Shown: positions 28,517-39,723 of the stretch, in pieces
Layout of the letters: every line of letters starts with the position of its first letter
Position numbering within the stretch: position 1 is the stretch's first letter
Assembly (NCBI RefSeq): GCF_004208535.1
Contig: NZ_SGIS01000006.1
Coordinates: forward strand, 18,342-82,341
Direction: 5' to 3'
Source of the DNA: Sphingomonas populi
Lineage (GTDB): Bacteria; Pseudomonadota; Alphaproteobacteria; Sphingomonadales; Sphingomonadaceae
DNA length: 64,000 nt
Translations under genes and position numbers: made by a program
Notes under the pieces: generated by a model
Told to the model about the DNA's origin: nothing
What the model saw: the letters and a program-made list of their open reading frames with translations, nothing else
Database searches by the model: none

Positions 28517-29977
28517 TCAGGCGTTCTGTCCGCCGACCATCATCCGGTCGATGCGGAGCGTGGGCTGGCCGACGCTGACGCGGAGCTGCTGTCCCTGCTT
28601 GCCGCAGGTCGCCATGCCGGTGTCGAAAGCCAGATCATTGCCGACCATCGAGATGTGCCGGAGCGCCTCGTCCCCGATGCCGATCAGCGTGGCACCGCGC
28701 ACCGGCGCGACCAGCTTGCCCTTCTCGACCAGCCATGCCTCGATCGTGGTGAAATTGAAGCGGCCGGTGACGATATCGACCTGCCCGCCGTCGAATTCGG
28801 TCGCATAGATGCCGCGATCGATCGACGCGATAATGTCCGCCGGATCGGCCGAGCCGTTCGCCAGAAAGGTGTTGGTCATGCGCGGCATCGGCAGATGGGC
28901 GTAGGATTGGCGCCGACCGTTGCCGGTCGAGCGCGCGTTCATCAGCCCGGCATTGAGCCGGTCCTGCATCAGGCCGGTCAGGATGCCGTCCTCGACCAGG
29001 ACCGTGCGTTCGGGTGCGGTCCCCTCGTCATCGACGCCGAGCGAACCGAGCCGCCCGGCGAGGCCGCCGTCGTCGATCACGGTGACGCCGGGCGCGGCGA
29101 TCCGTTCGCCGACCTTACCGTCGAAGGCGGAGAGGTGCTTGCGATGGTGATCGCCCTCCAGCCCGTGGCCGACCGCTTCGTGGAACAGGACGCCCGGATA
29201 GCCCGGCCCCAACACCACCGGCAGCTCGCCGACCGGCGCCGGGATCGCGTCGAGATTGTTGAGCGCCATGCGTACCGCCGTCGCCACCATCCCCTCGACC
29301 GAGGCGTCATCGAACCCGTCCAGCCCGGCTTGACGGCCAAGCCCCGCCTGGCCGCGCGCGCGCCGCCCGTCCTGCTCGGCGATCACGACAATCGACAGGA
29401 TCGTCACCGGCCTCACGTCGCCCGCCAGCAGCCCATCGGCCTCCGCGACGAGAATGACCGTATCCTGCGCCCGCACGTTCGCATCGACGCTCGCGACGCG
29501 CGGATCGCGGCTGCGCGCGAGCCGGTCGATGCGTTCGAGCAACGCGATCCACGCCGCCGCATCCTCGACCGACACCGTATCGATCGCCGGGTACAGGTCG
29601 TGACGCCCCGCCCGCCGGTTGAGCGCGATGCCCTGCGGATGACGCGTCCTATCACCATGCCGGGCCAGCGTACGGACCGCCCGCACCGTATCGAGCAACG
29701 CATTCTCCCGGATGTCGGCCGAGTGCGCGAAACTGACCTGCCCGCCATGCGCGGCACGCGCGCCGACGCCCTGCCGCATGGAGAAGCTTCCTTGCGTGAC
29801 GTGACCGTCCTCCAGTCGCCAGCTACGCATCGCCGTGGTTTCGAAGAACAGATCGGCCAGATCGGCACCGCCGCCGGCCAGATGTCCCAAGGCGCGGCCG
29901 ATCGCGGCCTCGTCGAGCCCCGCCGGCCCGAACAGCGCCGCCCGCGCGCGATCGATCGCCAAGTCGCCGCCGTTCAT
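28517..29977 (-). CDS. tldD: TldD metallopeptidase
   Basis: The 486-residue protein is TldD, the catalytic half of the TldD/TldE heterodimeric protease, which cuts unstructured peptides from the N-terminal side in the cytoplasm. The zinc motif HEAVGH lies at about 266-271 followed by GLEGD, as in the family. TldD/TldE is known to process microcin B17 leader and to degrade CcdA. The ATG overlaps the TldE stop as ATGA, consistent with stoichiometric production. In E. coli the two genes are far apart; here they are adjacent within a transport operon. Confidence 0.95.
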   Translation of the reverse strand: MNGGDLAIDRARAALFGPAGLDEAAIGRALGHLAGGGADLADLFFETTAMRSWRLEDGHVTQGSFSMRQGVGARAAHGGQVSFAHSADIRENALLDTVRAVRTLARHGDRTRHPQGIALNRRAGRHDLYPAIDTVSVEDAAAWIALLERIDRLARSRDPRVASVDANVRAQDTVILVAEADGLLAGDVRPVTILSIVVIAEQDGRRARGQAGLGRQAGLDGFDDASVEGMVATAVRMALNNLDAIPAPVGELPVVLGPGYPGVLFHEAVGHGLEGDHHRKHLSAFDGKVGERIAAPGVTVIDDGGLAGRLGSLGVDDEGTAPERTVLVEDGILTGLMQDRLNAGLMNARSTGNGRRQSYAHLPMPRMTNTFLANGSADPADIIASIDRGIYATEFDGGQVDIVTGRFNFTTIEAWLVEKGKLVAPVRGATLIGIGDEALRHISMVGNDLAFDTGMATCGKQGQQLRVSVGQPTLRIDRMMVGGQNA

Positions 29978-31323
29978 GCCCTGCCTCCCACTTGCATATC
30001 GTCGATCAGGATCGAGCCGGTTCGGATCGCACCCTGCCGCTCGACATCGAGGCCGACCGCACGGATGCCTGCCAGCATCGCGGGCATGGTGCTTGCCAGC
30101 GTGACGTCGGTGACAGCGTGAACGACGTGCCCGTCCTCCACCCACAGCCCTTCGACCGCCTGCGTCCAATTGCCGCTGGCAGGATCGGTCATGCCACCCT
30201 GAAGCTGCGTGACGACCAGGCCGGTGCCCAACATCGCAAGCATCGCCGCCCAATCGCCGCTGTCCGCCGTGCTGGTCAGGCGAAGATTGTAGAAGCCATC
30301 GGCGTTACCGGTCGATGTCATGCCGAGCTTGCGTGCGGACAGCGACGACAGGAACAACCTCTCGGCGACCCCGGCGCGGACGATCGCACGGGTCGATCCT
30401 GCAATTCCCTCGCTGTCGAAGCCACCGCTCGCCAGCCCGAGCGGCTCGAACGGGTCTTCGATCAGGTCGAGGTGAGATGCCGCGATGCTGCGACCGATCG
30501 GATCGGGCAGGAAACTCATGCGCCGCACCTGCGCCATGCCGGTCAACGCAGACGCAAGTTCGCCGACCAGCGTGGCCGCGATGCGCGGATCGAACAGCAC
30601 CGGGCAGCGCCGACTGGCCAGCGATCGTGCGCCGAGCGCTTGCCGGGCACGGTCGGCGGCTTGCTGCGCCAGCAGTTCGACGGGTAGCAGGGCGCCGACG
30701 CTGCGTTCCTGCGACTGGGCAAAGTTCGACGTGCTGCCGGAATCGTCCTGTGCCAGCATCACCGACCAGCGGGCGTCGTTGGATCGCAGAACGCTGCGGC
30801 AGAAACCGTCGCTCGTCGCCAGCGCCCATAGTCCTTCGGTCGCCACCGCCACCGATTCGCCGATGCGCAGCCGCGGGTCAGACCGTGCGATCTCGCCCGC
30901 TGCACGGTCCATGCTGGTGGCAGCGTCGAGCAGCGCGTCAGGGTTCCGCGGGCTATCGGCATAAAGCTGCGGGGCGGGGCTGGAAAAAGCGAGTGTATCG
31001 GCCGGTGGCAGGCCCGCGTCAGGGTCAGGCCGGACATGGCGCGCGATCAGCATCGCCTCCTCGACCACGCGCTCGATCGCCGCGCGGTCGAAGCTCGCGG
31101 TTGACGCCGATCCGCGCCGGCCGTCGTGGAAGACGGTGAGGCCAAGGCCCTGCGTGCCGCTGCGCTCTGCGGTTTCGACCTCACCGTCCCGCATCGCGAT
31201 CTTCGCAACGCCCTCGTGATGGACCGAGGCGCGTGCGGTGGCGCCGCGCCGGCCGGCGAGTTCCACGGCCAGCGCCGCCGCATCGCGCAACGCCGCCTCG
31301 CTGTGGGTCAACAGCTCCGTCAT
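29974..31323 (-). CDS. tldE: TldE (PmbA) protease partner subunit
   Basis: The 449-residue protein is the non-catalytic partner of TldD, lacking the HExxxH motif but sharing the fold. Family segments include GLGLTVFHDGRRGSASTASF, CPVLFDPRIAATLVGEL and GFDSEGIAGSTRAIV. E. coli PmbA was identified through microcin B17 maturation. The ATG overlaps the ABC transporter stop as ATGA; a start at 31347 is possible but overlaps more. Its C-terminus carries the expected AVEGLWVEDGHVVHAVTDVTL element. Confidence 0.92.
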   Translation of the reverse strand: MTELLTHSEAALRDAAALAVELAGRRGATARASVHHEGVAKIAMRDGEVETAERSGTQGLGLTVFHDGRRGSASTASFDRAAIERVVEEAMLIARHVRPDPDAGLPPADTLAFSSPAPQLYADSPRNPDALLDAATSMDRAAGEIARSDPRLRIGESVAVATEGLWALATSDGFCRSVLRSNDARWSVMLAQDDSGSTSNFAQSQERSVGALLPVELLAQQAADRARQALGARSLASRRCPVLFDPRIAATLVGELASALTGMAQVRRMSFLPDPIGRSIAASHLDLIEDPFEPLGLASGGFDSEGIAGSTRAIVRAGVAERLFLSSLSARKLGMTSTGNADGFYNLRLTSTADSGDWAAMLAMLGTGLVVTQLQGGMTDPASGNWTQAVEGLWVEDGHVVHAVTDVTLASTMPAMLAGIRAVGLDVERQGAIRTGSILIDDMQVGGRA

Positions 31324-33122
31324 GCTTTCATCTCGATCTTTGCGCACGTCGCATGGCCATGATCCAGGCGAAGACGGTGCGTGTGGTAACTGGCGAGCTT
31401 TTCGTCGTGCACGACGCTGACGATGGTCGCACCGGGCAGTTCACCGATCACGGCCTGGTAGAAATTCGCGGCATTGTCCGCATCGAGCGCGCTGGTCGCT
31501 TCGTCTACCACCAGCAGCGTCGGGCGTTGCAGCAGGATGCGGGCGAGCGCCACGCGCTGTTGTTCGCCGGGCGACAGTTCGTCCTGCCACATGCGCAACT
31601 CATGCATGGCGTCGATGTGCGTGCTCAGCCGGACCTGATCGAGCAGTGCGGCGATGACGGCATCGTCATGATCCTCGGCCCGGTCGGGAAAGCAGATCGC
31701 GTTCTTCAGCGTGCCGAGCGGCAAATAGAGGCGTTGCGGCACCAGCATCGCGCTGCCGCGCTGCGTCATCGCTACGGCGCCGGCGCCGTCGGGCCACAGG
31801 CCGGCGATCGCCCGCAGCAGCGTCGTCTTGCCGGCGCCCGATGGCCCCTCGATCACCCAGCGCTCGCCCTCGCGGATCGTCCACTGATCGACGGACAACA
31901 GCAGCGCGCCGTTCGGCCGGCGCAGTTCCAGGTTCGACGCGCTGATTGCGACGCCGTCCGGCGTACCGCCCGGCGTGAAGGCGATGCCCCTCGGCCGCTC
32001 GTGATCGATCGCGTCGTCGAGCGCTTTCAGACGATTGACGTTGGCGACCTGCCGCGCGATCGAGGGATACACGTTGACGGCGTAGGAGAGGCTCGCAGAA
32101 AATTGCTCGAAGGCGTCTCGCGCGCCCTGAACCTGACCGAAGGTTATCTTGCCTGCAAAATACTTCGGGACGGTCAGAAACAGAGGAACCATCCCCATTA
32201 CCCGCTGATAAATGCTTTGCCCGGCGCTCAAGCCCGCGCTCGCCAGCATCAATTGGTACCAGTTGCGACGAATATTCTCGAAAGCGACCCGCAAACCGTC
32301 CTGTTCGATTCGTTGCGCGCCGGAAAAGGCAATCTGCTCCGCGTTGCGTCGCACATGCAGCATGTCGCTGCGAAAATCCGCTTCGTAATGCTGCTCGCGC
32401 ATCCGTCGGCGGACGAACGGTTTGCCGATCCAGGTGATGACCACCGTGCCGAACAGCACGTAGAGGATCGCAAACCAGATCATGTCGCCGCCTGGCAGCG
32501 GAATTTCATGGCCAAAGAAGGGGATGCTAATAGGTGATGACGTCTGCGTCAGGATAACGGCGAACAGAACGGCGCGGATCACGCTGGAGACGAGCCCGAT
32601 CACGATCACGAGCGGCGAAGTGCCATAGGGCATCCCCATCGCTGTGAATTCCTTGAGATCCTCCGCAATCCGTTGGTCGGGGTTGTCGATCAGTCGCAGT
32701 CGTTCGATCTCGTAGAAACGATCGCGCGCGAACCAGCGGCCAAGATACCATTCGGTCAGCCACTTACGCCAGCGGACCGCCAGTGTCATACCGACGATGT
32801 TGTTGAAAAATATGACCCCGATTTCGAGCGCTGCGATCATCGCAAAGGTCAGTACCAGCGACAGGAACAGGCCGCCCTGCCGCTGCTCAATCGCATCATA
32901 GAAAGACCGCTGCCAGCGGTTCGTCAGCAGGAAAATATAGGTCGAGCTGGCTTCGATCGCGCAAAAGCACGCAACCAGAAACCACGCCCACTTCCAGTCG
33001 TCCGACACGAAATAGCGCGTGCTCAGCCGCCAGGCATGCGCCCACCGCTCGCGGGCCGGTTGGTTCGGCTGGAGGCCCGCCTCTCGGCGGGTCTCCTCGA
33101 CATTGGCGGGCTGGGGTATCAT
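31320..33122 (-). CDS. SbmA/BacA-like ABC transporter (BclA/YddA type)
   Basis: The 600-residue protein fuses a six- to eight-helix SbmA/BacA-type membrane domain (about 1-370; landmarks NRWQRSFYDAIEQRQGGLF, VRWRKWLTEWYLGRWF) to an ATPase domain (about 390-600). The Walker A is GPSGAGKTTLL, the signature LSPGEQQRVALARI and the Walker B LLVVDEATSALD. SbmA and BacA import peptides such as microcins and Bac7; BclA of Bradyrhizobium and Rv1819c of Mycobacterium share this fused form. I infer inner-membrane import of a peptide or hydrophilic compound. It starts 14 bases after the TonB receptor, so the receptor-transporter pair spans both membranes. Confidence 0.9.
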   Translation of the reverse strand: MIPQPANVEETRREAGLQPNQPARERWAHAWRLSTRYFVSDDWKWAWFLVACFCAIEASSTYIFLLTNRWQRSFYDAIEQRQGGLFLSLVLTFAMIAALEIGVIFFNNIVGMTLAVRWRKWLTEWYLGRWFARDRFYEIERLRLIDNPDQRIAEDLKEFTAMGMPYGTSPLVIVIGLVSSVIRAVLFAVILTQTSSPISIPFFGHEIPLPGGDMIWFAILYVLFGTVVITWIGKPFVRRRMREQHYEADFRSDMLHVRRNAEQIAFSGAQRIEQDGLRVAFENIRRNWYQLMLASAGLSAGQSIYQRVMGMVPLFLTVPKYFAGKITFGQVQGARDAFEQFSASLSYAVNVYPSIARQVANVNRLKALDDAIDHERPRGIAFTPGGTPDGVAISASNLELRRPNGALLLSVDQWTIREGERWVIEGPSGAGKTTLLRAIAGLWPDGAGAVAMTQRGSAMLVPQRLYLPLGTLKNAICFPDRAEDHDDAVIAALLDQVRLSTHIDAMHELRMWQDELSPGEQQRVALARILLQRPTLLVVDEATSALDADNAANFYQAVIGELPGATIVSVVHDEKLASYHTHRLRLDHGHATCAKIEMKA

Positions 33123-33136
33123 TGGCTACCGATCCT

Positions 33137-35479
33137 TCAGAACAGGCGCTTCGTGATGGTCAGGCGTACGCCGCGCGGCTCATCGACGGGAACGAACCCA
33201 ATGGAGTTCGCCGTATTGTAATTACGCCGGTCGAAGATGTTACGAACACCCAGATTGATGTCGAACCCTTGCCAGGTCACGAACCCGTTGACGTCCACCT
33301 GCCGCGCCGCCGGCACGACATAGATACCGAGCGGATCCGCAAACGAGCTTGATCGTCCGTACAGGCCGGCCGACATCCCGCCGCTGAGGCCATCGGCGAT
33401 CTTCGTGCGATAGATTGAATAGATGCTGTAGGTATCGCGTGGTTGACGCCTTACGGTCGTTTCGAATTCGTCCGGGGAAAGCAGTGTATATTTGGTCCGC
33501 GTCAATGAGCCCAAAACCGTCCATCCGGGCAGCAACTGACCGGCGATGTTCAGGTCGATGCCGCGCCCGCGTTGCCCGGGGCCGGGGATCTGAAAATTCG
33601 GGTCGACCGGATCGGTGACCTGGATATTGTCCTGCGTAATGTCGAAATAGGACGCGTTGATCGTGGCGCGTTTGCTGAACAGGTCGATCTTGACGCCCAC
33701 TTCCTTGTTGGTCGTCGTGATATCGGGCAGGATTTCTCCAGTCCTGCTGGTCCCGAAACTCGGGTCCGTGCCGCGCGCATAGTTGGCGAAGACCGACACC
33801 TCAGGCGTCACGTCAAAGATGATGCCCGCGCTGGGCGACGTTCCCCGCCGTTTGTCGGGCACAGTGGGGTCTGCTCCGGGGAAGAAGAACGTCGCCCCTG
33901 TTTCGAACCAGGTCTTGCGGACCCCGCCCAGTAGCTTGATCTTCCAGAATTCGAGAAGCGCCTGGCCATAGACGCCCTCCTGTTTGCCCGTGACGTTCAA
34001 AGAAACGTCGCCGAACGGTGAAAATGGCCTCACGTCCCCGGTGTTGGCGCCGAGCGGGGGATTGGGGACCAAAATGGAATCCGTGGCGCCCCTCTGATCC
34101 GTGCTGCCTCGGCTGTAATTGTAGCCGACGTTGAAGCTGGCCTTCAATCCATCGCCGACATGGGTCTTGATGCGAACGAAGCTGTCGACTGCGTCGGACG
34201 TGCTTTCGAGCAGCGAGCCGCCGATCTGGGCCCGCAAGATACCCCGACGGCTGTAACCGAGCTGCACGACCCTGACTTCCAGCCGTGACGTTTCGTGCAA
34301 GCCCCGCGCGACGAAATCGACCCCGGGCACGATCTCGCGTGTCAGATCGAAATAGAAGCGATCGATATTGGCGCGGAGTCCTTGGTGGGGGGTGTATATC
34401 GGCACGGATGGATCGCGCTCGATGAGGTTCGCCGTGTTGATGTCAAACAGGGTATATGCCCCGATCCCGGTCACGGCTTTCGACAGGCTGGCCCCGATGA
34501 CGATATCGGTCAGGCGGTCCTTGTAGCGCAGCGATGGCGCGAACAGATAGTCATCGTTGTTGTCATAACCGCCGTAGTTATGCTCCATCTTCTGCGCGCT
34601 GGCGACAACCCGGCCGGACAGCTTCTTGTCCGCAGTGATCGCGTTGTTCGCATCGATGACGCCGCGAACCAGCCCGAACGAGCCGGCATCCAGAGACACC
34701 GCCAGCCGCTGCTCCGCGCTGGGCTTCTTGGTCACGACGTTGACGTTGCCGCCCAGATTGCCAAAGCCCGCGATCAAGGCATCCGGCCCTTTCAGGATTT
34801 CGACACGCTCGATATTGGCGATCGGCTGGTTGGCACTGCCGGCGATGCTGTTCTGGCTGCTGCCGCTCAAGCCATTGACCAGCCCGGCCGCGCTGAACCC
34901 GCGCACCGTGTAGGACGCGCCGGCATTACCGTCATTGGCCGTGGCGGATACGCCGCCGGCATTGCGCAGGATGTCGGTGATGTTCAGCGCCTGCTGATCC
35001 GCGATCGTCTTGGCCGAGATCACCTGCGTGTTGCGTGGCTGATCGCGCAAGCCGAGGCCGCTGCGATCGGATGTCGTCGCCTGCCGCACGAGAACGCTGG
35101 TTTCCGCCTCGTCGCGCCGGGCGGTAACAATGATGTCGTTGATGTTGTTGACGACCGTCAGCGCGCCGTTGTCCCCGATCTCGATAGCGAGCGGTCTACC
35201 TGCCGTTGCCGCCTCAAGCGCAGCGCGAACCGAGGTCGCCTCGCGAACCGGCTTGGAGCTCAGCGATTTCACCGCGTCGGGATCGTAGTTCACGACGACC
35301 CCTGCCTGGGCGCTAATCTGCTCGATCGCCTTAGCCATCGGCATCGCCGGCACGGTGATGGTGCCCCCGCGCGCCTGCTGCGCAGCGGCCGACATCGGCA
35401 TGGTGGCCCCCAGCACGGCTATGACGCTCAGGCTGGCGGCGCTCAAAAGGCAACGTGCGTTTGCGGTCATACCAATCAT
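33137..35479 (-). CDS. TonB-dependent receptor with STN domain (siderophore-receptor family)
   Basis: The 780-residue outer-membrane receptor has a signal peptide ending SAAAQQA, an STN domain (about 37-105, with ITVPAMPMAKAIEQISAQAG), a plug with the RNTQVISAKTIADQQALNITDIL segment and RVEILKGPDALIAGFGNLGG, and a 22-strand barrel ending in ...RLTITKRLF with the terminal phenylalanine. The type resembles FpvA/FhuA-like receptors. The ATG at 35479 has GAGGAGG eight bases upstream. STN domains usually signal to a FecR-type partner, but none is adjacent here. As first gene of the operon it should bring the substrate across the outer membrane. Confidence 0.93.
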   Translation of the reverse strand: MIGMTANARCLLSAASLSVIAVLGATMPMSAAAQQARGGTITVPAMPMAKAIEQISAQAGVVVNYDPDAVKSLSSKPVREATSVRAALEAATAGRPLAIEIGDNGALTVVNNINDIIVTARRDEAETSVLVRQATTSDRSGLGLRDQPRNTQVISAKTIADQQALNITDILRNAGGVSATANDGNAGASYTVRGFSAAGLVNGLSGSSQNSIAGSANQPIANIERVEILKGPDALIAGFGNLGGNVNVVTKKPSAEQRLAVSLDAGSFGLVRGVIDANNAITADKKLSGRVVASAQKMEHNYGGYDNNDDYLFAPSLRYKDRLTDIVIGASLSKAVTGIGAYTLFDINTANLIERDPSVPIYTPHQGLRANIDRFYFDLTREIVPGVDFVARGLHETSRLEVRVVQLGYSRRGILRAQIGGSLLESTSDAVDSFVRIKTHVGDGLKASFNVGYNYSRGSTDQRGATDSILVPNPPLGANTGDVRPFSPFGDVSLNVTGKQEGVYGQALLEFWKIKLLGGVRKTWFETGATFFFPGADPTVPDKRRGTSPSAGIIFDVTPEVSVFANYARGTDPSFGTSRTGEILPDITTTNKEVGVKIDLFSKRATINASYFDITQDNIQVTDPVDPNFQIPGPGQRGRGIDLNIAGQLLPGWTVLGSLTRTKYTLLSPDEFETTVRRQPRDTYSIYSIYRTKIADGLSGGMSAGLYGRSSSFADPLGIYVVPAARQVDVNGFVTWQGFDINLGVRNIFDRRNYNTANSIGFVPVDEPRGVRLTITKRLF

Positions 35480-35700
35480 TTCGATCCCCTCCTCAAGGCA
35501 CGCGCCGCCCCATGCGCAGACAACGTCGCGCATCCGACCGAACGGAAACCTCGTGATAAAACGGACTCGCCCTGCGGCGAGACAATGTGGTCGTTACCAA
35601 GACAGCAACAACCGCGGCCGTCCTCCTGTCGCCGGCATTCCCTGTCGTGACGCTTGCGGCGTCCGCTGGAATTTTCCGTCTAGGAAAGGCTATGCTTCAC

Positions 35701-36699
<999 letters not shown>

Positions 36700-36889
36700 G
36701 GTCGCCCTTTCCTACATCGCGGTACGAGCAAGCATGGCGCAACGCGGTAAGTAACGCACGCCCTGAGTCGCTCGATCGAAAAGACCGGCGCCCCTACGAC
36801 GCCACTCTGTACGAGAGCGCGACCAGATCAAGAATTTATTTAATAATATCAAACAATTATTCCGCATCTCCGCCCAACGTCGTTATGGC

Positions 36890-39556
36890 CTAACCCAGGC
36901 TGCCCTTTGTGTCGTTCCAAGTGATGCGGCACGGCCCAGGCGGCAGGTCCTTCAAATTTATCACCCCAGCGTGCGGTTTGTGCAGTCTCGTCATTCCCGC
37001 CGCATGTATCGTGACGGATGGCGCTGTAGATGGGCAGGTGAAGTGGAGATCTGCACGGCTGTTGGCGGGCACGCCAATCTCGAGAAACCCGGCACTCCCA
37101 CCGCGATACGCCACGCTGGCAGGCCCGCGGATGGTCGGAACCTCGGTTCGAAAATGCGCCAGCCTTCCAGGTTGTGGTGCAAACCGCAGGCATTCGGCCC
37201 CTGGCTTCGTGATCGTCACGCCAGCGAGGTGGTTCGCGATGATATTGACCGGCCCGGTCGCCCAGGCGTGACTGAAGGTCGTATTCGGCTTGAGCGATGG
37301 ATCCCAGGCCTCCATCGTGATCGTCGCGCCCCAGCGTTCGATCATGTTGCGCCACGAGGACTCCCCGGCGCTGGTCATCAGGGCGAGCGCCGCATCGGCC
37401 TGCCCGCCGCGATACAACGCCTCCAGCAGAAACTGCGATCCGTAGACGCTCACCAGCATATTCTGCCGGGCGAGGTATGCGGCGGCGATCCCGGCCACCG
37501 GATCGGAGGCGAGGCCCAGCGCGACGGCGAACGCGGTGGCGTGCTGCGAACTATGGCCGGTGCCTATCCCATCACGATACCGGCCGTCCGGCAGCAATGC
37601 CGCCGCGTTCAGCGCGTCGCGCAGGCGGTTTGCCATGCGGTGGAACGTCGCGGCCTGATCCGTGCGGCCGATCACCGTCGCAATGTCCGCCAACGCGACC
37701 AGCGCCGCATATTGCCAGGCATTGACGACCGTGTTCACTCGGCAAAACACGAAGCCGTCACGGTTGCTCTTCGGCCAGTCGACCAGATCGCCCCAGGCTT
37801 GGCTCGATTGCCCTGGATCCTTTTCTACGAGGCCCGCAGAGTTGATCCTGTGGATCAACTGCGTGTCGACCATGGACTCGAAATGGGTCCGCAAAAACCG
37901 GTCGTCGCCCGTGGCCATGTAATCGCGCCAGGCGAGGATCGGCGCCATCAGCCGATATTCGGTCGGCCAAGTCGGCTTGGAGAGAAGATATTGGTTGGAA
38001 TAGCGCGCCAGCGCGAAGGAGCGCTGCACGGCATATTCGGACAGTTGGTTGACGATCGCATCGCCTTCGTACGGGCCGCGCTCGCGGGCGGGGGTGTCCT
38101 GATAGAGGTCCATGCGCGTCGCGCGAATGGAATAGGCGCAAAGGTCGCGGACCTTGTCGAGATTGGGGTCGGCGCTTTCGAACGGTGCTTCCTCGCGCCA
38201 AGGCAACGCCAACGACCGCATCCGTGCCCATACCAGGGTCACGCCTTGCGGGAGGAGTATCTCGGCCCAGCGAAAGGGCCGATAGCCCCAATGCTCGAAA
38301 TCCTGTTCGCCGTCTCGCAAGGTCCAAAACTCGCGATACGTCTGTCCGCAGCGCAACTGGTATCGGACATCGCCGGTTTCGGTGAGCTCTTCGCCCAGGC
38401 GAACGTCCACGACCGCGCCTGCGGGACCCGCCAGTCGCAGCATGAGTCCGCCGACCGCCTCTTTCCCGAAATCGAGCAGGACGCTCCCGCCGCGCCGATC
38501 GATCCGGTGCGGCGCGAGCGCATCGAACACCATCGCCTCGACGATCTCGGGGGTCGCGGCGGGCAGCGTACCGCGCGCGAGCGGCGGGCGCCACGCGCGA
38601 TCTTCGAAGCCCGGATCGCGCCAGCCGACCGGCTCGGCGCGCGCGTCGATAGCTTCCAGCGGCGCCTGGTAGAAGCCGCCGCCGGTATAGCCGGATGTCA
38701 CATGCCAGCGGCCACCATCCATCGTCCGCCAGCGATTGTCGCTGGCGACCGTGGTGCGCGATCCATCGGCGTTGAGCAGGACAAGCTCGGCCTGGAAGGC
38801 ATGGCCGTCGCTGCTGTAGCATTGGCTGGCCAACACGTTGCCGCCGCTCCGAACGAGCGATGTGACGTCGAAGGTCGCGTAGCGCGGCTGCGCATCGCCC
38901 TGCGGCGACCGTGCAGGGCCGACCCCCACCAGCGTGCCGTTCAGCCATAACCGGAACACAAACTGCCGTGCGGCTTCCGGCGATGTCGCGGTCACGCGCA
39001 ACCATGCCAGTACCGGCTTGACCGCCACCGTGAAGGCGCGGCGCAGCAGCGCCCAATCGGCCGGCGTCCGGGCGTCCGTTCCCGACGCCCAGATCGCATC
39101 ACCGCCAAGGTGCCGGGGCGCGGTGATCAGGAGCGCCGGTGTCGACCAGAGCGATCCACGCCCGGCACCATCCCATGTCTTGACCCGCCAGGTATAGGCC
39201 CGGTCGGGTTGCAATAGGGCGGCCGGCACCGGCACCGCAATGCTGTCGTTCGAGGTGACGCGTCCACTATCCCATGCCGTTTTTCGCGTCGCGGCGTCGG
39301 CGATCTGCACCTGGTAAAAGGCCTGTGTTGCCGTGGTGTCGGGTACGATCCAACTGAGCCGAATGGCATCGCACGGCACTGCCAGACCCGCCGCGAGAAG
39401 ATTGGATCGCAGGTCGTGCGGTGCCGACGCCCGACCGGCCGGATGCGCGATGCCGGCGGCGGCGGCCCATGACGCAGGCGCGAGCAGAATCGCAGCGGAC
39501 GCCATACCCCCGCATAACGTCGATCGCCTCGTCCAGAGTTCGGGTCGTCCATTCAT
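36890..39556 (-). CDS. Alpha-L-rhamnosidase, GH78
   Basis: The 888-residue protein has an N-terminal twin-arginine-like signal (TRRSTLCGG then a hydrophobic stretch to WAAAA), an Fn3-like domain, beta-sandwich domains including LDFGKEAVGGLMLRLAGPAG, and the (alpha/alpha)6 catalytic barrel. DTPARERGPYEGDAIV matches the family DCPxRxExxGWTGDA catalytic-region motif, though Gly-Trp-Thr is replaced by Gly-Pro-Tyr-Glu. FSHAWATGPVNII is the C-terminal GH78 signature. It releases terminal L-rhamnose from plant or microbial glycosides, likely in the periplasm. Its stop is in front of the LysR gene and it is preceded by a TonB receptor. Confidence 0.9.
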   Translation of the reverse strand: MNGRPELWTRRSTLCGGMASAAILLAPASWAAAAGIAHPAGRASAPHDLRSNLLAAGLAVPCDAIRLSWIVPDTTATQAFYQVQIADAATRKTAWDSGRVTSNDSIAVPVPAALLQPDRAYTWRVKTWDGAGRGSLWSTPALLITAPRHLGGDAIWASGTDARTPADWALLRRAFTVAVKPVLAWLRVTATSPEAARQFVFRLWLNGTLVGVGPARSPQGDAQPRYATFDVTSLVRSGGNVLASQCYSSDGHAFQAELVLLNADGSRTTVASDNRWRTMDGGRWHVTSGYTGGGFYQAPLEAIDARAEPVGWRDPGFEDRAWRPPLARGTLPAATPEIVEAMVFDALAPHRIDRRGGSVLLDFGKEAVGGLMLRLAGPAGAVVDVRLGEELTETGDVRYQLRCGQTYREFWTLRDGEQDFEHWGYRPFRWAEILLPQGVTLVWARMRSLALPWREEAPFESADPNLDKVRDLCAYSIRATRMDLYQDTPARERGPYEGDAIVNQLSEYAVQRSFALARYSNQYLLSKPTWPTEYRLMAPILAWRDYMATGDDRFLRTHFESMVDTQLIHRINSAGLVEKDPGQSSQAWGDLVDWPKSNRDGFVFCRVNTVVNAWQYAALVALADIATVIGRTDQAATFHRMANRLRDALNAAALLPDGRYRDGIGTGHSSQHATAFAVALGLASDPVAGIAAAYLARQNMLVSVYGSQFLLEALYRGGQADAALALMTSAGESSWRNMIERWGATITMEAWDPSLKPNTTFSHAWATGPVNIIANHLAGVTITKPGAECLRFAPQPGRLAHFRTEVPTIRGPASVAYRGGSAGFLEIGVPANSRADLHFTCPSTAPSVTIHAAGMTRLHKPHAGVINLKDLPPGPCRITWNDTKGSLG

Positions 39557-39723
39557 TCCTGCGCTCCCTAACGATCACCCGATCCGCGCCAGCCGCTTCA
39601 ACCCCCAAGACCTTCGTGTTCCCGTGGACCACTGAAAGGATTCCCCCGGGAGTCCCATGATCGTTAGGCAATGATTTGCATCCTCAAGGAGGAATCACGG
39701 CCACCTTGGGCGCTCCGGCAGGG

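Noticed and set aside
35480..35700. A RiPP precursor peptide in the operon leader
   Set aside because: I looked for a short ORF with a ribosome site and a cysteine-, serine- or threonine-rich core. The only candidate, an in-frame N-terminal extension of the TonB receptor containing two cysteines, lacks its own ribosome site, so the operon looks like a consumer, not a producer, of a peptide.
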